Both the position numbers and the translations under genes were made by a program. From contig JAKCPI010009379.1 in NCBI GenBank assembly GCA_023213315.1, forward strand, positions 1-64,000: a DNA stretch of 64,000 nt, in the 5' to 3' direction. The notes under the pieces are model-generated. The model was given only the letters and a program-made list of their open reading frames with translations. It was not told the origin of the DNA and did not search any database. The stretch comes from Euborellia annulipes (Eukaryota > Arthropoda > Insecta > Dermaptera > Anisolabididae). Shown in pieces: positions 44,110 to 52,205 of this stretch; the first letter of the stretch is position 1, and each line of letters opens with the position of its first letter.

Positions 44110-44416
44110 AGGTTATGGAGAAAGAAAAACCAGCGAATGCTTTCCACGTTAAAATAATTTATTCGCAGATATTTCGGTAAGCCTAACGCAAACCATCCTC
44201 AGTGCTTCAAATTATATGATTGTGGAGCGTTTAATAAACTCATAAAATGCTTGAGAAGCCATTCTATATATGGAGGGAACAAAATCGTATGAAGCAAGTC
44301 ACTTTCTAGAAAGTACACGCGCCTGGTGGGTCACTGTGAGAAATTATCTTAAAGCACACAAAAATTCGATTGTGTCTTATGTATATAGATGCTATTTTTC
44401 TCTCAGTGACTTGCTT
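44110..44416. repeat. Left arm of a Penelope-derived inverted repeat
   Basis: About 190 bases (44111-44300) recur in reverse complement at 46680-46866. Between the arms lies 44301-44416, then the hAT-like element. The arms include a hammerhead-like motif and the CCAGCGAATGCTTTCCACGT landmark. Confidence 0.8.
44165..44205 (-). ncRNA. Hammerhead-ribozyme-like motif, left arm
   Basis: Minus strand: GCA, CTGAGGA, T, stem II (GGT...ACC with an internal loop and GC/GC pairs), GAAA, TA, TC, TGC. Same layout as at 17013-17055 with a different stem II, so it is a second family. Predicted cleavage is after the TC. Confidence 0.55.
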
Positions 44417-44479
44417 CCAGTGGCGTAGCGAGGGGGGAGCAAGGAGGGTCATCATGCCCCGGGCGCTCCTCTCAAAGTT

Positions 44480-46396
44480 CAGTCAGCTAGTCTTTTACAG
44501 TGAGACGTGTTTTTATTTGCTCCGTATTTTTTCTATATTTTTGTGTGGAAATTCTCTTTCCTTTATCATCAAAGTTATATCATTGTATAGCTCTTGTGCG
44601 TACCAGCCGAATGGTGGTTTCATCTGTGTTCTAAATTGTATTGTTGTGTTTTTATTGGCATTTTTGTACTTTGAATAATCATTTTTTTATTAGTTGGAGT
44701 GAAATAAAATTTGTTTTTTTCATTCCTTATCAATTTCTTCGAAATAGATTTTTTTATCCATTTATTTGTATTTTGTGATTTTTATACAATTACTCCGACT
44801 TTGTTTTTGAAAATGCCCAACTGTGCACATTGCAATAAAGTTATTGCTAGATCTAATAACTCTTTGATATCTATTGATTGTTATTCTTGCAAACAATTGT
44901 TTCACTTGAACTGTGTTGGATTGATTGTGAAAGAAATAAACAGTTTTAAAAGCACGGGAGCTCTCTGGAAATGCAAATTTTGCACTAAAGAGAGTACTTC
45001 TCTAAAAAACCCAATTGTTGGTGCCTCGATGACAACAATTGAACCAAATGCCAGCACTTCTTTGGATGATCTGTCTGTCAAACCAGACCTAAGCAGCATT
45101 GCCTGTGCTTTAAATAAAATAATACTGACATTACAATTTGCTCATGATAAACTTGATTCCCATTCGGAACGTTTCGCAAGTCTTGATCAGAAATTAAAAA
45201 GTGCTTTCGATGATATCACTGAGCTCCAGAATTCTAGAAAAGCCTTGGAAGATGAGTGTCTTTCCCTTCGAAGAAAGGTTGAGGAGATGGAACAATCATC
45301 TTTAGAGAGATCATTGGAGATAAAGGGTGTTCCAGAATCAACAGGAGAAAACTTGATCGCAACAATAACAAAAGTTATACAAGAACTTGGGATTGAAATA
45401 AAACCTGAAAATATAAATAAAGCTTATAGATATGGATCTAAACAAAAAAGAGATCGATGCATTGTCGTTGATTTTATTCGCAAAGGAGATAGAGACGAGG
45501 TCATTCAACAACGAAAACTTAGAAGAGACTTCAAGATTGATAATCAGCTGGTTTATTTCAACGAAGCCCTTACTCCGGTAAATCGTCGCCTTCTTAGCCT
45601 CGCACGGGCGGCTAGGAGAGGGGCCGTTGATTTTAAGTATCTCTGGGTTAAGAATGGACGCATTCTCGCTAGAAAGAATGAAAATAGTAATATTTTTCGT
45701 ATTTGTAGTGAGAGTGATATTGAAAACATCTCTTAATTCATTCTTATTGTTTACATTGTACCATGAACTAGATGTTAATGGTATTAGAACTAAATTATTT
45801 TCTTTTATATTATTTCTCTCTAATTGATATATTAATATATCATTTATAAATTAATATTATATTTTTTTTGTTTTTATCTTTCTCTGGGTATAAATTGAAG
45901 GATCATTATGTTGTGATTGATTTTGATTTAAGGTGTGTAAAATTATTATTACTTTCTTGAACAATAGCTCCATTAGAATATATTTATTTATATTTTATAA
46001 AAATCATTCTTATTTTAAATATTACTTCTTACAAAATGTTTCTCACATATGAACATAGTGTATATCTACAGTATATGATGAATTTGGCAAGTCGTTTAGA
46101 TTGGATCTTATCAACATACATATTGATATATCTTTGAATAACTATTTATTTGTAATCAGATTAATACTTTTTTCTTCAAAAAATCATTTTTATATTTTTA
46201 TTTTATTAAGATCTTCTTATACTGTTTTACAAATTATTATTATGTTATGTTAAATACCATCACTGTAAAGGACATTTATATTTCAACTAACTACATATAA
46301 TTTTTTTGTATATTTTATTCAGAGCCATTTCTTAATTGGGATTAATATCCTGTGAAATGGCCAGATTAAATAAATAAAAAAAAAAAAAAAAAAAAG
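44480..46396 (+). mobile_element. ORF1-only LINE derivative with poly-A tail
   Basis: The 5' end is near GTTCAGTCAGCTAGTC, where the hAT-like family consensus is interrupted. The 3' end is a run of about 20 A at 46377-46396, after which the hAT-like sequence resumes (GGTCCGCAAAACAAAA). Just before the tail, GCCATTTC...GAAATGGC forms a stem-loop. One intact ORF1 is present, and only about 640 bp separate it from the tail, too little for endonuclease and RT. This resembles the half-LINE design known from mammalian HAL1. Mobilisation would need RT from another element. Confidence 0.75.
44813..45736 (+). CDS. LINE ORF1 protein, PHD finger plus coiled coil plus RRM-like domain
   Basis: 307 residues from ATG in AAAATGCCC; an upstream in-frame ATG (44711) would add a hydrophobic leader and is less likely. 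Residues 4-53 hold a C4HC3 PHD-type finger: CAHC, CYSC, HLNC, then WKCKFC. Residues about 110-160 look like a coiled coil (LRRKVEEMEQSS). Residues about 165-260 are the RRM/C-terminal type of LINE ORF1 proteins (LEIKGVPE, AYRYGSK, RCIVVDF). The C-terminus is basic (LLSLARAARRGAVDFKYLW). The family binds its own RNA and acts as a chaperone. The frame is intact with no stops. Confidence 0.88.
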   Translation: MPNCAHCNKVIARSNNSLISIDCYSCKQLFHLNCVGLIVKEINSFKSTGALWKCKFCTKESTSLKNPIVGASMTTIEPNASTSLDDLSVKPDLSSIACALNKIILTLQFAHDKLDSHSERFASLDQKLKSAFDDITELQNSRKALEDECLSLRRKVEEMEQSSLERSLEIKGVPESTGENLIATITKVIQELGIEIKPENINKAYRYGSKQKRDRCIVVDFIRKGDRDEVIQQRKLRRDFKIDNQLVYFNEALTPVNRRLLSLARAARRGAVDFKYLWVKNGRILARKNENSNIFRICSESDIENIS

Positions 46397-46679
46397 GTCC
46401 GCAAAACAAAAAAATTGCTGAATAATTTTTTATTTTTATTATAATTGATTTCTGGATGCTCATATACATTTCAAAATCTAGTCTTGTTTTCTCAACTACA
46501 TTTTTGTCTGAAATTTAAAGCCTAGCTTGAGTCTCTGACTTTATTTATTTTACTTTATTTATTTATTAAAGTGAGTATATTTTACATATAATATTATATG
46601 GTTTTCGAATAGAGAGGGGGGGGGGGGCGCCAAAAAGGTATTGTGCCCCGGGCGCGAGTTAAGCTCACTACGCCACTGC

Positions 46680-46866
46680 TTGCTTCATACGATTTTGTCC
46701 CCTCCATATATAGAATGGCTTCTCAAGCATTTTATGAGTTTATTAAACGCTCCACAATCATATAATTTGAAGCACTGAGGATGGTTTGCGTTAAGCTTAC
46801 CGAAATATCTGCGAATAATTTATTTTAACGTGGAAAGCATTCGCTGGTTTTTCTTTCTCCATAACC
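46680..46866. repeat. Right arm of the Penelope-derived inverted repeat
   Basis: Reverse complement of 44111-44300 with a few changes (GTTAAGCTTACC against GTTAGGCTTACC). Joined to CTTGCTTC, the hAT-like duplication. Confidence 0.8.
46772..46812 (+). ncRNA. Hammerhead-ribozyme-like motif, right arm
   Basis: Plus strand: GCA, CTGAGGA (46775-46781), T, stem II, GAAA (46802-46805), TA, TC, TGC; predicted cleavage after 46809. Partner of 44165-44205. Confidence 0.55.
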
Positions 46867-46879
46867 TTAATACTGTTGA

Positions 46880-47280
46880 CCCAGCATACTTCGTTTCGTT
46901 TACTTTAAATAAATAAATAAACAAACAGAATCTCAAAAATGTTTCCAAAGACTAATTGAATAGACAGTCTTGAAAACAACAAATCTGAATGGAACTGGGC
47001 CTCACAAATAAGAGAAATACTGAGAACAGTTGGTAGGGAAAATTTGTTCACACAATTTTTTTCTTACTTTCTGTAATTTAAAGGTGTATTTACTTGTTTA
47101 CAAGAATATAAATACAAATCAAGTATTTAAGTATTAATTTTTAAAATTTTATATTAACAGGGAGGGGGTAATTACCACCCCTTTGCCCCTCCCTCCTTGT
47201 ATCCGCCCTTGGATCGAAATAACTGATCTAATATTTGAGGAAATCCATATAATATCTCAATTTATTTTAAGATGTTAAAT
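46880..47280. other. No firm feature; possible hAT-like end at 47212
   Basis: AT-rich. The block CCTCCTTGTATCCGCCCTTG ending near 47212 resembles an hAT-like terminus (complement CAAGGGCGGATAC), but no partner was found. Confidence 0.35.
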
Positions 47281-47290
47281 AAAAACATAC

Positions 47291-47541
47291 TTGTAGAAGT
47301 AATTTTTTCATCGCCTTCTAGAGGATGAACAATTCCAGGGCTAGGATCTCCAAATGAAAATCTATTTATACGATGTGTGAAATTATAGTCTGATTCACTT
47401 ATTAGAGAAGAAATATGAACATGTCCTCTTGGTAAAGAAAGAGATCGTCCAGCTGTGATGTGGAAGTTTCCTGATACTTTATTTAATTCTAAACGTCCAT
47501 AAATTCTACAAGCATCAGGTGGAATAGAAGGCTTGTAAGAT
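47291..47541 (-). CDS. ERGIC2: ERGIC2 homologue, upstream exon
   Basis: The exon encodes 83 full codons, including DACRIYGRLELNKVSGNFHI, then HRINRFSFGDPSPGIVHPL and GDEKI. This is the conserved lumenal region of ERGIC2. The acceptor is a long T tract plus AG at 47543-47542 and the donor is GTATGT starting at 47290. Its last base is the first base of a codon completed by the exon at 16053-16313. Length 251 bases, entering in phase 2 and leaving in phase 1. The N-terminal exons, with the cytosolic tail and first membrane segment, lie beyond the window or are unrecognised. Confidence 0.87.
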
Positions 47542-47675
47542 CTAAAAAAAAAAAGTAAAATATGTATTAAGATGCCACTTATTATAATAGGTAAATATAA
47601 TAGGTAAATCAATTCAATCAAAAAGGGAAAATACCTATTCATGACAAGGCAAATATTGTTTATAAAATTAATTGT

Positions 47676-47996
47676 TTGGGCTCCCAAACGGAAAAATGTC
47701 CTATAGTATATATAGGGACCAGCGCACGCAAAGTGGGTCTGGAAATGCGGGAACATGAACTTAGTGTGATTAATAAAAAACAAACTACTGCGTTGGCCTG
47801 TCATGCCTACGAGCACCGTCATAATTTCGATTTTGAAAATTATAAAATCATTTATCAAGACGAGAATACTTTCAGAAGAGAATTTATTGAAATGGTCGCC
47901 ATCCAAAAATATAAAGGACGATCATGCAATTACAAAATCGACCTCGAAAATTTAAGTGTGCTTTATGAGCTTCTAATTAATCTTTTAAAATTATAG
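47676..47996 (+). pseudogene. Penelope-like 3' coding end with GIY-YIG endonuclease
   Basis: Encodes VYIGTSARKVGLEMREHEL, then ALACHAYEHRHNFDFENYK and a TAG stop after LLINLLKL. This is the second half of a GIY-YIG domain with the R...EH segment. The upstream RT is absent: the frame merges with ERGIC2 flanking sequence near 47670. The hammerhead-like motif at 48471-48509 lies 475 bases downstream in the same sense, as expected of a Penelope-like 3' end. Confidence 0.75.
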
Positions 47997-48470
47997 GGGA
48001 GATAAAATAGGGGGTAACATTATTTGAGGGAAAAAAAGAAATTTAATTAAAAACATTTTAAATTATTTAATAGAATCTAATTTAATTAATAGATAACATA
48101 TTTTTATTTTTATTTTTATTTTTATAACATTCTAATTCCCCGTTGCTTTGTTTTTAATAATAATTTTCTGAGAACTCATGTTTTAATTTTATATATTACA
48201 AAACGAGATTAAAAAAAATTTGTCTTTCAATCTTGGTCGGCGGTGGGGGCTGTTCACACACCTCAACAGCCTAAAGCTGCATAATATACAATTGTCTTAT
48301 TTATTAAATCACTATGCACAATGCATGTTATTTTTTCATTGTGTGTAGCTTACAACATAAAAATATTCATCTATCATTCAACAATTCGTAAGCATTTTTT
48401 AACTACTTTCTGTAAATAATATAATTGTAATGATATTTGTACTAAATTAATAAATATTTGACGGCCACAG

Positions 48471-48509
48471 GTCCTGAAGATGGGAGCGATGCGTTCCCGA
48501 AACGTAGAC
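48471..48509 (+). ncRNA. Hammerhead-ribozyme-like motif, third family
   Basis: GTC, CTGAAGA (48474-48480), T, stem II (GGGA...TCCC), GAAA (48499-48502), CG, TA, GAC. Predicted cleavage follows 48506, with GTC/GAC as stem I. Sequence outside the core differs from the other two families, yet the spacing is the same. Confidence 0.6.
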
Positions 48510-48579
48510 GAAATAATATAAAGGTTTTTTATTTCCGCTGGCTGCCCTACTCATAGAGTTCTTTTATTCAAGTGAATGT

Positions 48580-48852
48580 TTTTTGTAAGACTTCTCTTGT
48601 TGACCTAGGGTATTTTCGCGGGTATTCTTGGACTGTCTCTAACAAACAAAAACACAAATGTATTTATAAGGTTATTAATCATGCCAATTTCAGAAAATAT
48701 AAAATGTAGCCTGAGTCACCTGCACTAAAAATTGCTTTTGATCCTCATCCAGTGTAATTTTATCGTTGAAATCCTCTATTAGTTTGATACCCCTTTCTGT
48801 CGGATCATTCACAACCTTCAGTTCTTTCAAGAGATGTTTTCCTCATTACAGA
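48580..48852 (-). pseudogene. Exons of an unrecognised spliced repeat gene, minus copy
   Basis: First exon 48852-48720 encodes GKHLLKELKVVNDPTERGIK then DEDQKQFLVQ; an 81-bp GT-AG intron (48719-48639) follows; the second exon begins ETVQEYPRKYPRSTREVL. The second copy at 50340-50620 has the same intron at the same place. An acidic/Gln motif before a Tyr-Arg-Pro-rich tail recalls an uncharacterised gene type seen in multiple copies in arthropod genomes, but I cannot name it. Kept introns mean spread at DNA level. Confidence 0.5.
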
Positions 48853-49058
48853 TTCAATTACAGAGGACACCAAATTAAAGATAGCTCAAAAATTATTAGC
48901 GGAAATAGATGTAAATTACGAACATGAAATCGATGAAGTCCAAGGTGAAAAAATAGGCGATTTCAAGAAATTGCCACTTAGAAAAGAAGATGTTTCTCAA
49001 TTTTTACAAAGCTCTAATGAAGAAATTTTGCTAAAATTAGTAGTAAAAATTCTCTAAA
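48840..49058 (+). other. Open stretch of about 70 codons, unrecognised
   Basis: Begins beside TTCCTCATTACAG (acceptor-like) at the point where the minus copy above ends. Encodes DSITEDTKLKIAQKLLAEID and KKLPLRKEDVSQFLQSSNEE, ending LVVKIL and TAA. Hydrophilic, helix-prone. Followed by T-rich sequence and AATAAA-type signals near 49155-49180. Could be a terminal exon of an unknown gene. Confidence 0.35.
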
Positions 49059-49059
49059 T

Positions 49060-50330
49060 TTATTACGTTGGGATCTATACGGGGGGTGTGATTTTTATTA
49101 GTTTTATTTTATTACTGTACGTGCAACTCAGCTTAGCCTGTACCTGAAATTGTTAATAAAAAGGTGTTGAAAATAAAAGAAATAAGAATTTTGTTAATTA
49201 ATTTTTAATGAGTATCTACTTCGCTTTAATTAGTTTGATCATGATTAATTAAATGAGCAATGAGTGGTTTGAATTTAATTTATACAATTTTATTAATTAT
49301 TAAATATACTTTTTGCTATATTTATTTAATATTTGCTGTATTCTGTGATTTCAGATGGAACTTATATCTAGGCTTATACTAAGTGAAAGTTAATTACTAT
49401 TATTTTTATTAATTTTAAGAGTTTGTATATCGTCACGTGATATTTGATTAATAATTTACGTGAGTTCGATATATGATCATATATTATTTTGAACCTTTGT
49501 AATTTTTATTTAAGCGCTTTATTTATGGAATCAAACACTGGGAGCACAGGGGCAATTACGGACAACTTAGCTGGTTATTGAGAACGTTGATTAGTTTTGA
49601 ATGTTGCGGAATTGGAAGCCGCCTTGCCGCCGCTGCTCAGGTAATTAGAGGTGTGTGAGATGGAGATTGCTCGCCTCTTCCTTCTGTTTTCTTTGATTGT
49701 AGGTGTTGTGATATATATCTGGACCACTTCAACAATTGGTCGCGTTTTTATATTGATAGAAAAACGCACTCTTTAAAATTATACTCTTGCGGACTTTCAA
49801 TGCTGAGTCTCCCTTGGCTGCTCAAGAGCGTCCTTTCTCCTCCCTCGCGGCTTGCCTTCCCCGCCGCCCAGAAGCTTCTCCTCCATTGGGGTGGGGGTTC
49901 ACTTTATGGAATTTATATTTAAATTGTTTTTTATTAAGAAGAAATTTCCATTTTTTTGTAAGTTAAAAATTCATTATTTTGTTATTTTAATTCATTTTTC
50001 TTTTCACTAATCTTCGCTTGTTCTTTTTCAGGTTCTCTTCAATGGAAAAGCGGGGGAACATTCCCCTTACTCTCTCCTCTTCCAATCAACAAATCGCCGC
50101 ACAAAAAGGGGGGGAAAAGGGTTGGGTGTTAATTTGATCACTTCCCTCACTGTAATTTGATATAATTAAAATTAACTATTGTCATTATATTTTAAATAAA
50201 TAATATAAACTTTTTCACAAACATTGACTCGTTTCTATTCGATATATAAAAAAATTTCCAGGTATAATTCCTTATCCCTTCTTGCACTCTCATGGGGCTC
50301 TATATATAACAACGTAGATGTGAAATAGGT
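49060..50330. other. No supported gene; possible LTR-like block
   Basis: AT-rich except for a GC-richer, CT-rich block at about 49790-49900 and 50030-50130. The T-tract plus TTTTTCAG at 50024-50031 looks like a splice acceptor. The composition resembles an LTR leader, but no boundaries or partner are visible. Confidence 0.35.
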
Positions 50331-50354
50331 AATCTTTTGCATTTACACCCATCA

Positions 50355-50620
50355 AAATGGATTACTTCTCTAGGATACCAAAAAGGAAAACATCTCTTGA
50401 AAGAACTGAAGGTTGTGAATGATCCGACAGAAAGGGGTATCAAACTAATAGAGGATTACAACGATAAAATTACTCTGGATGAGGATAAAAATCAATTTTT
50501 AGTGCAGGTGACTTAGGCTACATTTTATATTTTCTGAAATTGGCATGATTAATAACCTATATATATATGATAAATACATTTGTTTTTATTTGCTACAGAC
50601 AGTCCAAGAATTTAAAAAAA
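50355..50620 (+). pseudogene. Exons of the unrecognised spliced repeat gene, plus copy
   Basis: Encodes KWITSLGYQKGKHLLKEL, VVNDPTERGIKLIEDYND and DEDKNQFLVQ up to 50507, then a 91-bp intron (GTGACT...TGCTACAG, 50508-50598). The second exon (TVQEF) soon hits stops. About 90% identical to the minus copy in the coding part. Confidence 0.5.
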
Positions 50621-50884
50621 TCACTTAATAGAAACTCAATATCCCTTAAGAGGGTGATCACTGAAAACTTTAAGAGACGAGCGCCACGTGTTAACACCCT
50701 TCAATTTAGCTCAAATTTGGCTGACAACCTTTTAACATTCAAAGGAACAAAATTCCGCCCGGCACTTGTCAAAATTTGAAAAAAAAATTTTGACCTCTTA
50801 TAATAAGTGGCACCCTAACGTATGTATTTGAGTCGCGAGAGAGGAGAGAGGAATAGGCAACTCTCTCCCTCTCCCTCTCTCTCT

Positions 50885-51761
50885 GACCTGCAAATTTATA
50901 TCACATCTGCCCCTAGGGATATAACACAAAAGGTGGAAAAACTCAACCATGATATTAGAGCAGTGTGCGAATGGGCCCAAACTAACAAGTTAAAAATGAA
51001 CGAAAGTAAGACAAAAGCAATAATATTCGGTAGTGCCAGATACATAAATGACCTAGCGGATGTGCCGGCAGTGATGGTAAATGGCAAATCTATCGAATAT
51101 AGCGAGAAAGTAAAGAGCTTAGGGGTGACTCTCGACTCTAAATTAAATTGGGGTTCGCATGTCTCCAACATCTCACAGAAAGTTTTCAGGAGCTTGTACC
51201 AGTTCAAGAAAATAGGTAACTATTTCCCTCTATCAACAAAAAAATTGCTAGTGAATTCACTCATAATGCCCTCGTTTGACTATTGTTGTCTCGTTTACAA
51301 CAACTTGTCGGGGGAGCAGGGCAAGAGATTAGACAGGGCATTGAACGCTTGCGTACGCTTCATATACGGCGCTCCCATAGATGCACACATTACCCCATAC
51401 TATGTGAAGTTAGACTGGCTGAAGCTAGAAAAGAGAAGACAGTTCTTCTTGGGGGCATTTGCTTTCGAACTGCTAAATTCGAGGAGACCGCAGTATCTGT
51501 GTGAGGAGTTTTGCCCTATCCACTCGGTTCGGTCTCGGGGTCTTCGGTCAAGTGATCTGGATCTGATTGTTCCAAATCACAGGACCCAAAGATACGCAGA
51601 TTCATTTGTGATATCGGCCACAAAATTATGGAATAAAATTCCTATAGAAATAAGAAAATCGAGAGGGCCGAGACGGTTCAGGGCGGAATTCCGTAAATAT
51701 CTGACCGATGGGCAGTAGGAGAGAGGGCGATAGGGAGGAGGAAAAGAGAGAAAAAAAAAAA

Positions 51762-51798
<37 letters not shown>

Positions 51799-52049
51799 GT
51801 TATGAAATGATGAATGTTGGAATGGGATGGAAATGAGAACGAAGCAAAATGTGTTATCACATAATAATGAATATTGATTTAATGTATAATAGTGTATATC
51901 TATGTAATTTGTCAAATATTAAATACAATGTATAAAATATGTATAATTTAAGAGAGCAATTATGTCAATATACATGTAAATAATTCTAATATGCTCAAAG
52001 AGTCAAGTCGACTCAGAGCAAAATAAATAATCAATCAATCAATCAATCT
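50885..52049 (+). pseudogene. 5'-truncated LINE, RT C-terminal part and 3' end
   Basis: The frame to 51718 encodes WAQTNKLKMNESKTKAIIFG, KSLGVTLDSKLNW, DYCCLVYNNL and the tail ATKLWNKIPIEIR...FRAEFRKYL. This thumb and C-terminal region is typical of CR1/Jockey-type LINEs. The 3' UTR contains (AAT)n at 51760-51796 and ends in (AATC)n at 52028-52049, a simple-repeat tail of CR1/L2 type. CT-rich sequence on both sides could be the target duplication. Truncated before the catalytic YADD. Confidence 0.8.
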
Positions 52050-52205
52050 CTCTCCTTGTCTCTCTTAGTCACTCGCCGTTCGGCCGCTGCCGCGCAATAA
52101 AAAATTTATTATACATATTAGGCCATATACTTTGTTTTTTTTTAAGCTAATAAAAAGATACATTTTTAGCTATGATATGCAAATTTAATTTTAATTAAAT
52201 ATATT

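Larger units (their letters stand above)
44418..46678 (+). mobile_element. hAT-like element holding a retroposon
   Basis: Starts CAGTGGCGTAGCGAGG, ends CTCACTACGCCACTG, perfect 8-bp duplication CTTGCTTC (44410-44417 and 46679-46686). The outer parts (44418-44480 and about 46397-46678) match the family at 6122 and 8857. The remaining 1.9 kb is an A-tailed LINE derivative. No transposase. Confidence 0.9.
16314..47290 (-). other. 31-kb ERGIC2 intron packed with transposons
   Basis: Bounded by GTATGT at 47290 and a polypyrimidine-AG at 16315-16314, with phase-compatible exons of the same gene on both sides. It contains the nested elements described from 16416 to 46866. No further ERGIC2 coding sequence was seen inside, and human ERGIC2 is collinear across this junction with no missing residues. 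Transposons lie in both orientations relative to the gene. Confidence 0.8.

Noticed and set aside
47542..47906. N-terminal extension of the minus-strand frame upstream of the ERGIC2 exon
   Set aside because: The homology begins just after a T-rich AG acceptor; upstream residues are intron and the antisense of a Penelope GIY-YIG domain.
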